Of a stretch of DNA of 64,000 nt, positions 37,880 to 48,838 are shown piece after piece. Under the pieces are notes generated by a model. It did no database searches. It saw only the letters and a list, made by a program, of their open reading frames with translations, and was not told where the DNA came from. The position numbers were made by a program, and so were the translations under genes. Each line of letters begins with the position of its first letter. Position 1 is the stretch's first letter. Source of the stretch: Benincasa hispida (Eukaryota > Streptophyta > Magnoliopsida > Cucurbitales > Cucurbitaceae); the NCBI RefSeq assembly GCF_009727055.1, contig NC_052349.1, positions 92,464,902 to 92,528,901 of the forward strand, written 5' to 3'.

Positions 37880-38203
37880 AATACTGTGGAGAATATCTCC
37901 AAAAACATGTCTGTCATCTATTTTCCTTGTTTCGCTTATTTCTATTAAGTCGCTATAATTGGAGGTTGTGCTTGTTGAGCCGCTCCTGATTTAGGGCCAT
38001 CAGGTTGAATTCTTTCCCTCTCTTCTCTGGTAGTGGGAAGCTTCATTGTTTGTTTTCTTTCTAGGGGAGAAGATGAATGAGATAGGGTAAGTCGTGTTGG
38101 GTGGATTACAGCCAAAGGTTTAGTGGCTTCAGAAAGTCCATGTCTTCAGATAGTAGAAGGAGAAGCTTGAACAACTTTGGCTGAATTAATGCGATGGTTG
38201 GTT
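37880..38203 (-). pseudogene. Athila-type plant transposon protein, middle part
   Basis: On the minus strand a frame runs from 38203 with INSAKVVQASPST, LAVIHPTRLTLSHSSSP and TREERERIQPDGPKSGAAQQ, low-complexity and charged, then several stops near 37950. It lies between the Copia-A insertion and the Tekay-like insertion. Its frame connects to 42647-42984 upstream and to 28964 downstream. Confidence 0.65.
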
Positions 38204-38551
38204 TTAAGCGTTGGGTTTTATGTCCTAGAACTCGTAGTTTGTAAAAATTAAACATATTCTATTATCAATAAATATGTTATTCAACATTTCTTCAATAAAG
38301 GTATTGAATCTTTTAATTGCATTCATAAAGTCTGAATCCAATAAACTAAGATCCATGGCTATTATATGAATACTTGATCTTTATGTAAAGACATAAAGAT
38401 GGATAAAGTTCGAGTAAATAAACAAAACGGTCTATAGTATATGATTAAGGTTGGGTACCTTACTCTGGTAACACTATTTGATGCAGCCTACTTTGTAGCT
38501 GTTACAAGTTGTTGTAAAGATACTACAAACGAAGTGATCTATATTCGTTCA

Positions 38552-40356
38552 TGTTGGGTTTTATGTCCTAAAACTCGTGGTATGTAAACAATGGAGCTTA
38601 TTCTAAAAATTCAATAAAGGTGTTATTGAATAGATCTATTGCTTGAATAGAAATCCAATAAACTTAAAAGTCCCTTGACTATTGGATGAGTACTTGAACT
38701 TTATGTGGAGACATAAAGGTGGATCAAGTTCGAGTAAATAGTCAAAATGATCTATAGTACATGGATAAGGTTGAATACCTTATTCTGGTTACACTATTGG
38801 ATACGACCTGCTCTGTAGTTGTTACAAGGAGTTGTAAAGTGCTACAAAGGAAGTGATCCTAATTCGTTCATGTTGGACATGAGGAGTTGGGGTGTCCTTG
38901 TGGAAAAGAGTTTGTACAAGATCGGACCACGAAATGAGTCACTTTTACTTTATAACGCTATTTACTGTTTAAGACTGACTATTTCAAAGCGATGACCTAG
39001 GTAACTTGGCCTTAATCCTGAGCTAACTATGAACTCCTGTTTATCTGGGATTGCCCTTAGATTTGCATAGGTGAGGGTTGGCTCAACAGTGCCGGCCCAA
39101 TTTGATTGCCATTTCAGAGGTAAAACTTGATAGATAGCTAGGGACATAGGGTGCAAGAAGGAATTCACTCCTACCCACTCTAGGGATAATAGAGAGGTTG
39201 TTCCCTTAAATGCTGATTCTAGGGCTTGAATAAGGGATCCCGCCATCTCATTTGACATCAGAGGGACTCGGTTTTGTGATTGGATGATAAAAAAATTGTT
39301 CATTAGGAGATCAGTGGGGACTTAAGGAACAAGAGGTAATTTTGGGGGTAAAACAGAGATTTGACCCAGACGTTATTACTAACAACTTGTGAAGTGTTAA
39401 CTTACTAATCATGGTTTTATCGAGTGAATATAATATATCTACAGTGAGGGAAGTTCAACTATGGGCTTTAATGGAATGACCCATTAGTTAACGAATTGGG
39501 GTTAGATCAGTCTAATGAATTTAGCCGATTAATCTCGGATCGTTGGAGCCCATGATCTGTAGGTCCATGAGGTCCCCCTACTAGCTCGGAAATGTATAGC
39601 TCTAAAGTAGCGTGAGAAGTTAATTTGAAACGTTCAAATTAGAATCAAAAGGAATTAGAGGAAATATATTTAAATATGATTTAAATATATGAAGATGAAT
39701 TTGTGTAAAAATTAATTTAATATTGGATATTAAATTAATTAGTATTATTTAAATTGTTTATGAAATTAATTTGTAAAATTAATAAATTATTATTTTAGAA
39801 ATAAAATGTTATTTTAAAATCAAAATGGATTTTGGAAATTGAAAATTACATAAAACATGAAAAATGGGTTTTTCATTTCATCTTCAACTAGGTTACTTGG
39901 AACCCACCACCTATTCCTTTGCTTTACTCCAAGCATGAGCTGCATCCCATGCAACACATCTCTTTGCATGATAGTCTGCAATATATTGAAGAGATTGGAG
40001 TGAAGAAAGGAAGGAGAACTGACTAAATTTTTGCTGAAAAATTCGAATGAAGAAGGTGTTCTTCAATGGGTTATGTTCAGTGAGTTTTCTCCATATTCCC
40101 TTTGATTCCAGCTTATTTTGAGTCCCACAACTCAATCTAGAGCACCAAGAGGATAATAAGGAAGATCTTGTGGTGGTCTACACAAGGATTCGGAGGATTT
40201 TGCAGCTGGAAATGAAAATTTCATTGGTTTGGCTAAGGTATGTTCATGAAACCCATTAAACTCTGTTTTTAGCATGTTTCTTTTCAACAAAAATTAATTA
40301 ACTAGAGTGCTTATGGATCCTGATTTCTTCCGCTGCATGATGGTGTTGATCCAACA
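38552..40356 (+). repeat. Inner Cop-A LTR
   Basis: Starts TGTTGGGTTTTATGTCCTAA and ends TGATCCAACA, 1,805 bp, followed at once by the primer site, so it is a 5' LTR. Confidence 0.8.
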
Positions 40357-40358
40357 AT

Positions 40359-40370
40359 TGGTATTAGAGC
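40359..40370 (+). other. Copia primer-binding site
   Basis: TGGTATTAGAGC, one base from the initiator Met-tRNA complement, two bases after the LTR end. Confidence 0.8.
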
Positions 40371-40841
40371 ATCTTATAAGCATTCTGTCCAGATTAATTC
40401 TTGTTTGGTGGGTGTTTTGTATGAAGATATGAAACTGCTGTAATGATATAGTTTTCTGAGTTTTGGCCTTTAATTTCTCTTTAATTTCCCATTTAAATTT
40501 ATAATTGGCTATTGTTTGATGAGCTTTAATGTCTTCTCAAGAGTCTGTAATTTATTTCGAGTCATTAGAGTTAGAATTAAGCTGTAATTTGAAGAAACAA
40601 GTGAAGGGGTCAAGTTGCAGATTCCAGACGATCAGCCTCTGTTCATATCGACGTTGAGCTTCAGTAGCTAAACGATCGTTTAGCTTCATACGTTAGATGA
40701 TATGAAGGAAAATCTAAACGATCGTGTAGCTTTGGGAGTTAATCATTTAGGTGTTGTGCGCTAGACGATCGTCTACCTCGAAAGCTAAACAATGCGTTGT
40801 TTTACTATGCGATGGCACTACACGATCGTGTAGTTCTATAC

Positions 40842-40879
40842 CTGTCTCTTATACACATCTAGATGTGTATAAGAGACAG
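40842..40879. other. Nextera mate-pair junction sequence (artefact)
   Basis: CTGTCTCTTATACACATCT followed directly by its reverse complement: the 19-bp Tn5 mosaic end twice, tail to tail, exactly the circularisation junction of Illumina Nextera mate-pair libraries. Not plant DNA. Confidence 0.95.
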
Positions 40880-41001
40880 GCACTAAGAAATCGCTTACAT
40901 GATCATTTACCTATGAGTGATAGCTGAGTGATGCGTCGATTGCTATGCAATAGCACTAGGCGATCGCTTACCTCGGGTGCATGTTAAACGATCAAGACGC
41001 G

Positions 41002-41258
41002 ATGTTAAACGATGGAGCTATGCGACAGTGTTTGACACTAAGCGATCGTGTAGCATCCTCCGGCGCTAGACGATAACACTATACGATAACGCTAAGCAAT
41101 GAGGGGCCGTTAGACGATAAGTCGGAATCAAGATCTGTCTCTTATACACATCTAGATGTGTATAAGAGACAGATGTTAAACGATGGAGCTATGCGACAGT
41201 GTTTGACACTAAGCGATCGTGTAGCATCCTCCGGCGCTAGACGATAACACTATACGAT
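41002..41258 (+). repeat. 86-bp exact duplication around the second junction
   Basis: 41002-41087 and 41173-41258 are identical; the second begins right after the junction sequence at 41135-41172. Best read as an assembly duplication. Confidence 0.9.
41135..41172. other. Second Nextera mate-pair junction sequence (artefact)
   Basis: Same 38-bp perfect palindrome as at 40842. Two exact copies 293 bp apart amid strongly decayed repeats rule out an old insertion. Confidence 0.95.
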
Positions 41259-41380
41259 CGAAGGAAAATGTTATACGATCATGTAGCTTTGTTAAACAAT
41301 GGTTGCTAAACGATCAAGCAAACACTAAGCGATCAAGCTAATTACATGACGATGGTTGTCAATGCTAAACGATATGACTT

Positions 41381-41596
41381 AGTGAGATTTTGAGCGACAG
41401 CAAGAGAAGCCGATTCGACCGGTTCTCTTGAGGTTTGGTCCGGTTCAGCTTCAAATGGTTTGTGGTTGGTTCGTTTTAGTCTCTGCTGGTCCCGTTCAGA
41501 CGGTTCGGGTCCGGTTCAAGTGGTGCAAGCGGTTTTGGAGCGGTTAGGTTCAGTCTTTGCTGGTCCCGTTCAGAGCTTCAAATGGCTTGATAGTTA
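41381..41596 (+). mobile_element. Copia leader with CGGTTC-rich motif
   Basis: Non-coding; repeats built on GGTTCGGGTCCGGTTCA and GCTGGTCCCGTTCAG. Ends at the resumed outer LTR. Confidence 0.5.
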
Positions 41597-42641
41597 TAGT
41601 GGTGAGTGAGGAGAGTGCAACTATCGAGCTATAGTGGTGTGACTTTATAGTTAACGAATACTGATTAATTTTGTCTAAAGAGTTTTAGCAAATTAATCTT
41701 AATCGTTGGAGCTCATGATCTGTGGGTCCATAAAGTCCCTCTACTAGCTCGTAAAACATGAACACTTTGAATTAATAAATTGAGTGAATTTTGAATGATA
41801 TCAATTTGAATTGTTCAAATTGAATTAGGGTTTGAATTTTAATAAGTTCAAATTCAAATTAGGGTTTGTACAATTATATTTGATATAATTAATTAACATT
41901 TAATTTATTAAAATTAAACAAAATTGGAGACATTATAATATTTAATATTGATTTGAATATTAATTATATGAATGGGATTCATGTTTCAAATTTGATGTGT
42001 GATTAGATATTTAATTAATTAATTAATTAAATATATTTAACTAATTAAATTCAAATTAATTTTCAATTATAAATTCAATTTAAGAAATTGGATTTTGATA
42101 TTTGATTAATTATGAATTACTTAAATCATTTTTTAATTAATTGACTTTTGAAATGAAAAATTGGATTAAGTTGGTTTTTCCCACAAACTCTACAAGCATA
42201 CACAAATCCCACCTTTAATTGAAGTAGGTGCTAGCCATTTGATGGTTGAGGAATGCTTGTATGCTGAAGAAATATAAACTCTCACAATTTGCTGAAGACG
42301 AGGAAGAAGAGGAACTTGAGCTGTAAAAACTGGGTTTCTGCTACTTTATCTTCTTTCTCACAAACTCTCTTAATTTTCTCCACCAAATTCACTCAAATTC
42401 GAGTTCCACCACTCAAATTCAAGGTTGAGAATAGTAGAGAAGATCTATTGGTGGTTCACTGTCAATTTGGAGCTGAAAACACGTGAACAACAGCTTGGAT
42501 TTGGGAGAAATCAACAAAGGTATGTTTATCTTGAAACCCTTTTCAGTTTTATGAAATAACATGCTTTAGAACTCAAATTAAATATAATTAGAGTGCTTAT
42601 TGATTATGTTTTCTTCTGTTGCATGCTTGTGTATTCCATCA
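41597..42641 (+). repeat. 3' portion of the outer Cop-A LTR
   Basis: Aligns with 56285-57375, from AGGAGAGTGCAA to the end GTATTCCATCA. The TTAAG duplication follows. Confidence 0.75.
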
Positions 42642-42646
42642 TTAAG

Positions 42647-42984
42647 TGCAGAATAAATCCTTTGACTACTTTGAGAAATAGGACGATGCATATTTTGAGT
42701 CATAGTAGGACGACTCTATTGAGACTGAGAGATGAAAGGCTTTTTGGTTTAGGAAGTTTGCTTAGCTTCAGAAGAGGAGGGGATAGTCATCTTTTTGTCG
42801 GCCATGGTGAAATTTGAATCTTGAGATTGGAAGGGTAATCAAAAGGTTACTGAGAGAGTTTAGGCATTGTAAGATTTGGAGAAACAGAAATGAAGGAGTA
42901 GAAGTGGGGTGATAGTGGGGGAGTTTTTAAAGGCAACAATTTTGCATGTGGAAACCGACGTGCATATGAAGGCAAAATGTCAGT
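42647..42984 (-). pseudogene. Athila-type plant transposon protein, N-terminus
   Basis: The minus-strand ATG near 42805 opens MADKKMTIPSSSEAKQTS, a stop, then KKPFISQSQ, a stop, and a Ser/Gln/Arg-rich stretch. The frame runs to the TTAAG at 42642-42646 and, with the Copia complex removed, continues in phase as SALKTN into 38203-37880. The purine-rich sequence above the ATG is likely leader. Function unknown. Confidence 0.65.
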
Positions 42985-42989
42985 ACGAG

Positions 42990-44537
42990 TGATAACGGGT
43001 AGAAATGCATGTTATTACAGCGCAAAGATATAAAACAATGAAGGATTACGACGGTAAAAATATATAAAATCCTATCCAAAAGCATTAAGTTTAGAACATT
43101 ACGATTGCATGTGTCCATCGCATTAAAGTAGCTAACTTATGTATTTTGTGCAGAAAAATACGTTGGCGCAAGGCGAAATTGCGATCCAAAGAATTTAGTG
43201 TCTGAGCGTATTAAGAGATTACAACTGCAAGGCTATGCATCATATGTGTTCGTGAAAATCTACTCAAGAAGGTGGCCACATAGAGCCTGCGCATCAAGGT
43301 GAAAGCTTAATAAATCATGATGGGACAGAAAGCTGATGACGGTCGAATCCGAATTTAGTTCACAAGTCGTTAACGACACACTATAACAAGTACACTCAAC
43401 TTTTCGATGACAGTTATTCGGCGCATCAGACAGAGAATTAATGACATCCCATCAGTGCATTCATTTGAGAGAAAAAGCTCTTCATCCTAAAGCTGTATAA
43501 ATACTGATAGCCACCTTCGTTAAAGAAGTTTGGTTCTATTCCAGCTGAGCCATATAGAGAGTTCACTATACAGAATATAGTTAGCCTTTATTCATAGTTT
43601 TCTTATACTTAGAAGGCGGAGGTGAGTGAAGGGAGAAGATGCTTGAAGATCGTCCTGGTTAACTCAAAAGAGCGTCGGGGAGCGTTGAGAACAGAGAGAG
43701 GGCTGACTCTTGCGGAAGCAAGAACATCTTTCGAGCAAAATGGAAAAGACTCAGTGTAAAAGCCTTGAGAAGCAAGATATTATCACCAGGCTCTCTATCC
43801 TTATTTTCCATTGTCATTTTGTATTCTAATCTTATCTATAAAATGGAAATTGCATCTCTATATCTATCCACTCTCTTTATATAACCTGAGATCTTTACTT
43901 TATGCGATCATCTTGTATTATGTATGCGTCATTTTTCCTTTAGAGATACTCGGAATGGTGGTCTAAGGATAGAATCTAGGCTTGGGAGAGTCAGATTAGA
44001 ATCACATAATCAAGAGATAGAAACTTAGGAATAAGTTTTGTTTGCTATTAATGCATCACATGCACCCTAGAGATAGGATATGATGGTATGTGGTCACATT
44101 GTATCTGTGTTCATCATTCATCATCGCGTAGACAAGAAATAGAGACTTAGGAGTAAGTCCTATAGACATCATCGCATATAGTACATGCGTCCTAAAACTA
44201 GGAGCTATCACATTAGCATTGGAAGATGAATTGCTGTCGCATGTGTGTAGCATGGTCACATAACTTGAACGCAATCTCAGGAAGCGCTAGCCTCAACCCG
44301 TTCCCCCGCATAGAATCTATACATTAAACAAATATACCAACCAACGCATTGTTTTATTTGTCATCGCAAAGTCATCAAAAATCACCGTCACATACTATTT
44401 CCATAGTCCCTGTGTTTAACCTTGGGCTTACCAAGCAACTTAGTAGGGTTCATATTTGGATCTTGCAACTTGCATGCACAATGCATACTCCACCATCACA
44501 TTATACACCGTTATTTCATCGCATTAACCATGCATCA
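42990..44537 (+). repeat. Gyp-D solo LTR, second copy
   Basis: Starts TGATAACGGGTAGAAATGCA, ends AACCATGCATCA, 1,548 bp, flanked by an exact 5-bp duplication ACGAG (42985-42989 and 44538-44542). TATA box TGTATAAATAC at 43494-43504. It separates the integrase end from the plant-transposon protein of the minus-strand Athila element. Confidence 0.85.
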
Positions 44538-44542
44538 ACGAG

Positions 44543-45448
44543 CATACCGTATTAAATACTGATTTGACATCTTGGCGGCACACGTTCCACCTTCTTAATT
44601 GGATAAGAACTCTAATAGTCTACCCTAGGCGATGATCTGAATCCGACATAAATAAGATGCTTATTTGATGCCACAATAACTCATTGCCTTTCTTCATTTC
44701 CATTCTCTCCATTTTAAAACTTCCCATACTTCATTTAAAGCAACCTCGGCGCAATTTTTTTTACAAAAATAAAAATAAAAACAATTAAACTAAAAGAGAT
44801 AGGGGCAATCAAAAGAACTTGATAAAAGAACAAAATATAAAAAGTCACAAAAATGGAAAAGGATGTGTCCCCTGAATTGGTGAGATTGATTTCATCGCAG
44901 GGATCATCCACGCGTTATTTCATCATTCAAGTTGGCTAAGTCTATGGGGGACTTTTCCCTATTGAAGTTGCCTCCATAATAAGATTTGATGCGTTGGCCA
45001 TTAACTTTTAACGCGTCTGTTCCATCTTTTCTAGTCAACTCGATGGCTCCATGCAGAAAGATTCTTTAATGATAAAGAGGCCAGACCACCTTGACTTTAA
45101 TTTTCTTGAGAAAAGACGTAAGTGAGAGTTAAAGAGTAATACTTTCTATCCTACATAGAAATCTCGCTTACACATGCAGCTATCATGCCACGCTTTTGTC
45201 TTTTCTTTATAGATTTTGGCCCTTTTGTATGCCTTAAGCCTTCATTCAGTTAATTTGTGCAACAACATCTTGCTCGTCTCACCTGCAAGATTCAAGTCGA
45301 GATTAATCTTTTTGAGTGCCCAGAGAGCTTTGTGTTGCTACTTTAGTGGTAAGTGTAAGGCTTTTTTGAACACCAACGCATATAGGACATCCCAATGGGA
45401 GTTTTGTATGTAGTTTGATAGGCTTAGAGTGCCTCATCCAAATGTTCT
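44543..45448 (-). pseudogene. Athila integrase C-terminal part and downstream spacer
   Basis: Minus strand from 45443: HLDEAL, stop, AYQTTYKTPIGMS, then LNLAGETSKMLLHKL and AYKRAKIYKEKTKAWHD (about 45200), KVLLFNSHLRLF and LKSRWSGLF (45110-45060). This is the usual C-terminal order of Athila/Tat integrases, which bind and join element DNA to the target. Below about 44935 the sequence is non-coding spacer to the Gyp-D LTR. The N-terminal side is cut by the solo LTR at 45449. Confidence 0.75.
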
Positions 45449-46913
45449 GGATAACTTGTAGAAATAAAAGTTATTGTAGTCTTTTACTTAGAATAATAAG
45501 GATTAGAATGAGAAATATGCGTCAATCTGATTAAGAATTCATGCTTTAAATGTGTTTTTGTTAAAGTACACTAAGGCTGGCCACTAACCACATTTCATGA
45601 GTTTTATTGCGACAAAGTGTTTATTTTGCAATTGATCGCAAGAACTATCGCATGCATTGATCTTCAACCCGATGAAAAATAGTTGATCGCGTGCTCGAGA
45701 TCTCTGAGCCTATGCCAGCAAATCTTCTGTCAAATCCTCAGAATGTTGACCATGGTTGTAGTGCTAACATCTCACCTACAGTGTTAGAGAAGACAATTTA
45801 TCAGAGCGGGAGTCCTAAAATTGTCAGCATGGCTCTATAAATAGAGCCACGGCTCCCACGAAGAGAGAGTAGAGAGAATTATAGATTTTTCTGAGAGCTT
45901 CCATACCTAAACTTCAACTCGATTTCTCATAGGAGCTTCGCCAGATGAAGAGTCTGAGAGAGCCTACTCCACTCCACACTTCCATTCCTTCACCAGTAGC
46001 CTTTACATCCATATGTTGAAAGCCAGAAATTGCTGAGAACTGCCCCTCCCCTTTATTCTTTACTATTGCTTATGGTTGTATTGCATTTTAACAATGAAAT
46101 TAATGGTTTTGTAATCAACTACTCTATTTTCTATTCATATATCCCATCATGTCTACTTTTATCATTTCCTCTATTTCATTTTTTCATTCACCATGAGTTA
46201 CTAATTATCATGGAATAAGGGGGAAGATTAATGTCATGAGCTAAGTTAAACCTTTAATGGGTAATCCTATTTGCTTAGTGTATGGTGATTTAAATGCTTG
46301 CCTATGATCACTCATTGAGTCAAGCAGCTATAACTAACTACCTGAGAAGATAAAGAGTTGTGGAACTCACTATGCAAAGTAAAAAGTATTTTTAGAGATA
46401 GAAACAACCTTACGCTCAAATGCAACATCACTCACATCATAGAAATATGACAAGTGTGGCTGGCCACCGAAAGGTGTGCGATGAATGAATGATGCAAGCC
46501 AGGACTAACCTTCAAAGTAAAACTTAGAGATACGACATTGATCTCCACCAAGCCCTGCCTTCTTCATACATTTTTCATATGTTTAAGCTGTTGTTAATCG
46601 CAAATTCCTTAGAATCAATCTTGAAGTATTCTCTGCTTGTTTATATTCTTTTATAACATAGTTTAATTAATCGCATGATATTTAACTCACGTTCAATTAT
46701 TTTAGTACTTTCCACATTCACACATTGCAAAAATTTATAATACAAATCCTTGAGTTCGATCTTGGATGACTCCAAGAAATTTTAGTTTGTTATATTTGGA
46801 AAACTATAAGAAAACTTGTGATAAGTGCATGATCAACTGCATTTAGACGAACAATCAGATTAATGCATAGACACTTTAGTATAGTTTATGTCCATCACAT
46901 TTAGCAATCAACA
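45449..46913 (+). repeat. Gyp-G solo LTR inside Athila integrase
   Basis: Starts GGATAACTTGTAGAAATAAA (first T changed) and ends TTAGCAATCAACA, 1,465 bp, with an exact 5-bp duplication GTTCT (45444-45448 and 46914-46918). Removing it restores the integrase frame DWAE-HLDEAL. Related to Gyp-F by its start. Confidence 0.85.
45831..45848. promoter_or_regulatory. TATA box within a perfect palindrome
   Basis: GGCTCTATAAATAGAGCC: 8-bp arms around a central AA, with the TATA box CTATAAATAG in the middle. In the expected LTR position. Confidence 0.6.
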
Positions 46914-47640
46914 GTTCTGCCCAATCTTTCCTTGAAGTATTTACCACTTTTTCGAGGATGGTCTTAGTCTCTCTGTTGGATACTTCTGCTTGATGGTTGG
47001 TCTGTCGATGGTAGGTGGTGGCAATCTTATGATTAACATTAAACTTTGTCAATAATTTAGAAATGATACAATTGATGAAGTGTGTACCTTCATCGCTTAT
47101 TAGGGTGCAAGGCATCCCAAAACGTGTGAAGATGTTCTTTAAAAATTTGCAAACAATCGTTGTATCATTCTTCATACGGGCGATAGCTTCAACCCATCTA
47201 GACACATAGTCTATAGCCAAAAGGATGTATCAGTGTTTGCCTGAGGAGGGAAATGGTCGCATAAAATCAATGCCCCCCACGTCATATAACATAACCTCCA
47301 GTATTGAGGTTTGTGGCTTATCATTTTTCTAGGATAAATTTTCGTCCTTTGAAAGCCATCACAGTTGACCACATAGGCACGAGCATCCTTGAATAGTGTT
47401 GGCCAATAATAACCACAATGTAGTACTTTAGTTGTGGTTCGTCATCTTCTAAAGTGTTCACCATAAGGTGCTTCGTGGCATTTTGCTAAAAGTCTCTTGC
47501 ATCTCAAACTCAAGAACACATCTTCTCAGAATGTGATCAGGACCCAACTTGTATCAGAACCCAATTTGCAATCATGGACTAGTTTCTTACGCTAGTGGTG
47601 GTTGAAGTCATCTAGCCACGTCTTGTAGACTAGGTAATTT
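46914..47640 (-). pseudogene. Athila-type integrase, zinc-binding and catalytic parts
   Basis: Minus strand. The N-terminal zinc segment at about 47520-47360 shows CHEAPYGEHF, VLHCGYYWPTLFKDA and CDGFQRT. The catalytic core is at 47220-46919: DYVSRWVEAIA, FTRFGMPCTLISDEGTHF, TTYHRQTNHQAEVSNRE, RKDWAE. The DDE-type Asp of SDEGTHF and the Glu of AEVSNRE are kept. Frame breaks lie near 47280-47340. Integrase lying downstream of RNase H on this strand marks a Gypsy element. Confidence 0.85.
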
Positions 47641-48250
47641 ACAATATCAACGTACCATGACTCATTTTCTTCTATTTTTAGTAGCTTTTCATCAGGGAAA
47701 TTGTCTCAAATATCTTTAGTAGTATGATGAAAAGGCTCATTCTTAAGTCTTGAAAGATGACTGGCAACTTGATTTTCGATGCCTTTGTGGTCACAATCTC
47801 CAAATCAAATTCTTCAAGCAATAGGATCTATCGAGTTAACCATGGTTTAGCATCCTTTTTCTCCATTAGATACTTGGTTGCTAAATGATTAGTATGGACA
47901 ATGACTTTTGATCCCAAAAGATACGTGTAGAACTTTTCTGCGGCGAAAACCACTGTGAGCAACTCTTTTTCTGTAGTCGTATAGTTTTCTAGAGCTTCAT
48001 ACAAGGTTTTGCTCGTATAGTAGATTGGATGAACCATTTTGTATTTCTTTTTACCTAACATGGTGCCTATTGCTAGATAACTTACATCACACATGAGTTT
48101 AAATGGATGAGATCAATCTGGCATTATGCGAATAGGCCTTGAAGAAAATGCTTGCTTAAGAGTTTGGATTGCGTGTTCGCATGAATCAATAAAATCGTAG
48201 GGTTGATTAAGTCCGAGCAAGGTTTAATAACTCTAAGAAAGAGCTATAAT
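47641..48250 (-). pseudogene. Athila-type RNase H and RT end
   Basis: Minus strand 48094-47828: CDVSYLAIGTMLGKKKYKM, HPIYYTSKTL, NYTTTEKELLTVVFAAEKF, GSKVIVHTNHLATKYL. This is the RNase H of Athila/Tat elements, with the first Asp and Glu visible and the later Asp replaced by Asn in HTNH. 48250-48095 carries the RT thumb end (AIQTLKQAFSS-like). RT palm and gag are not in the window, so the element is cut here or continues in lost sequence. Confidence 0.8.
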
Positions 48251-48487
48251 TCCTAGGTTAACTCAAGCTTGTTAGTATATTGTTAATGTTAATTATTCAA
48301 TTTTGCAAGTATCAAGAAACCATGAGGTATAATCGAGTGTTTGGAGCCAAACGGGGATAATTTAAAGCAATTTAGAGTCAATTTGAGCATCTGACCTTCA
48401 AAGGAGTGAAAATGACCAAACTTCCCTTGACATGGGTGCTACAACGATTATCAATCCTTTAGGCCGTACTAGACCAATGTTGAATAT
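48251..48487. other. Unassigned AT-rich sequence
   Basis: Nothing recognised. Lies between the broken Athila RT end and an inverted Cop-B LTR fragment. Confidence 0.3.
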
Positions 48488-48838
48488 CCCTACTCACATG
48501 TCTCCACATGAATGATCAAGATCAGATCATTTGTAGCAGTTTACAACAATTGTAACATTTACAAAACAATCCATACTCGTAGTGTCACCAGGATAAGGTA
48601 TTCAAGCTTATTTATCTACTACAGACCATTTAGGTTATCACTTAAACATTATTCACTGATATGTCTCTACATACATGTTTAAGCTATAAGATAACCTTGG
48701 ATTTTAGTTTATTGGTTTGTGGTTAATCCAACTAATTTTGAAATAAAACATCACATATTTTATTACGTAAATAAAATGTTTGTACAATACAAATACAAAC
48801 TATAGGACCCTATGAGATTTAGGGCATCAACTCCAACA
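48488..48838 (-). repeat. Cop-B LTR fragment, inverted
   Basis: Minus-strand start TGTTGGAGTTGATGCCCTAA at 48838; only about the first 350 bp remain. It directly abuts Copia pol at 48839 within a codon, so the LTR inserted into or recombined with that gene. Confidence 0.75.

Larger units (their letters stand above)
40642..41380 (+). repeat. Array of ACGATCGT-like palindromes in Copia leader
   Basis: More than twenty irregularly spaced 8-16 bp motifs such as CTAAACGATCGTTTAGC, ACACGATCGTGTAG and GCGATCGCTTAC. Contains two synthetic junction sequences and a false duplication, so the local order is unreliable. Confidence 0.7.
38209..42641 (+). mobile_element. Copia Cop-A insertion complex
   Basis: An exact 5-bp duplication TTAAG (38204-38208 and 42642-42646) brackets it. 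The outer LTR begins at 38209 as CGTTGGGTTTTATGTCC (first T changed to C), stops at 38551, and its last ~1,045 bp appear at 41597-42641. Between them is a second Cop-A LTR (38552-40356), a primer-binding site, a leader, and the artefact region. No gag or pol survives, so it is either an LTR within an LTR or a collapsed element. Confidence 0.75.

Noticed and set aside
40842..40879. A natural Tn5-like insertion or palindromic regulatory site
   Set aside because: Exact match to the synthetic library junction, twice, with no transposase or target duplication.
40642..41380. CRISPR-like or satellite array
   Set aside because: Repeats are short, irregular in spacing and sequence, and sit in a Copia leader of a plant genome.
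45216..45413. Short plus-strand open frame as a gene
   Set aside because: It is antisense to the Athila integrase C-terminus.
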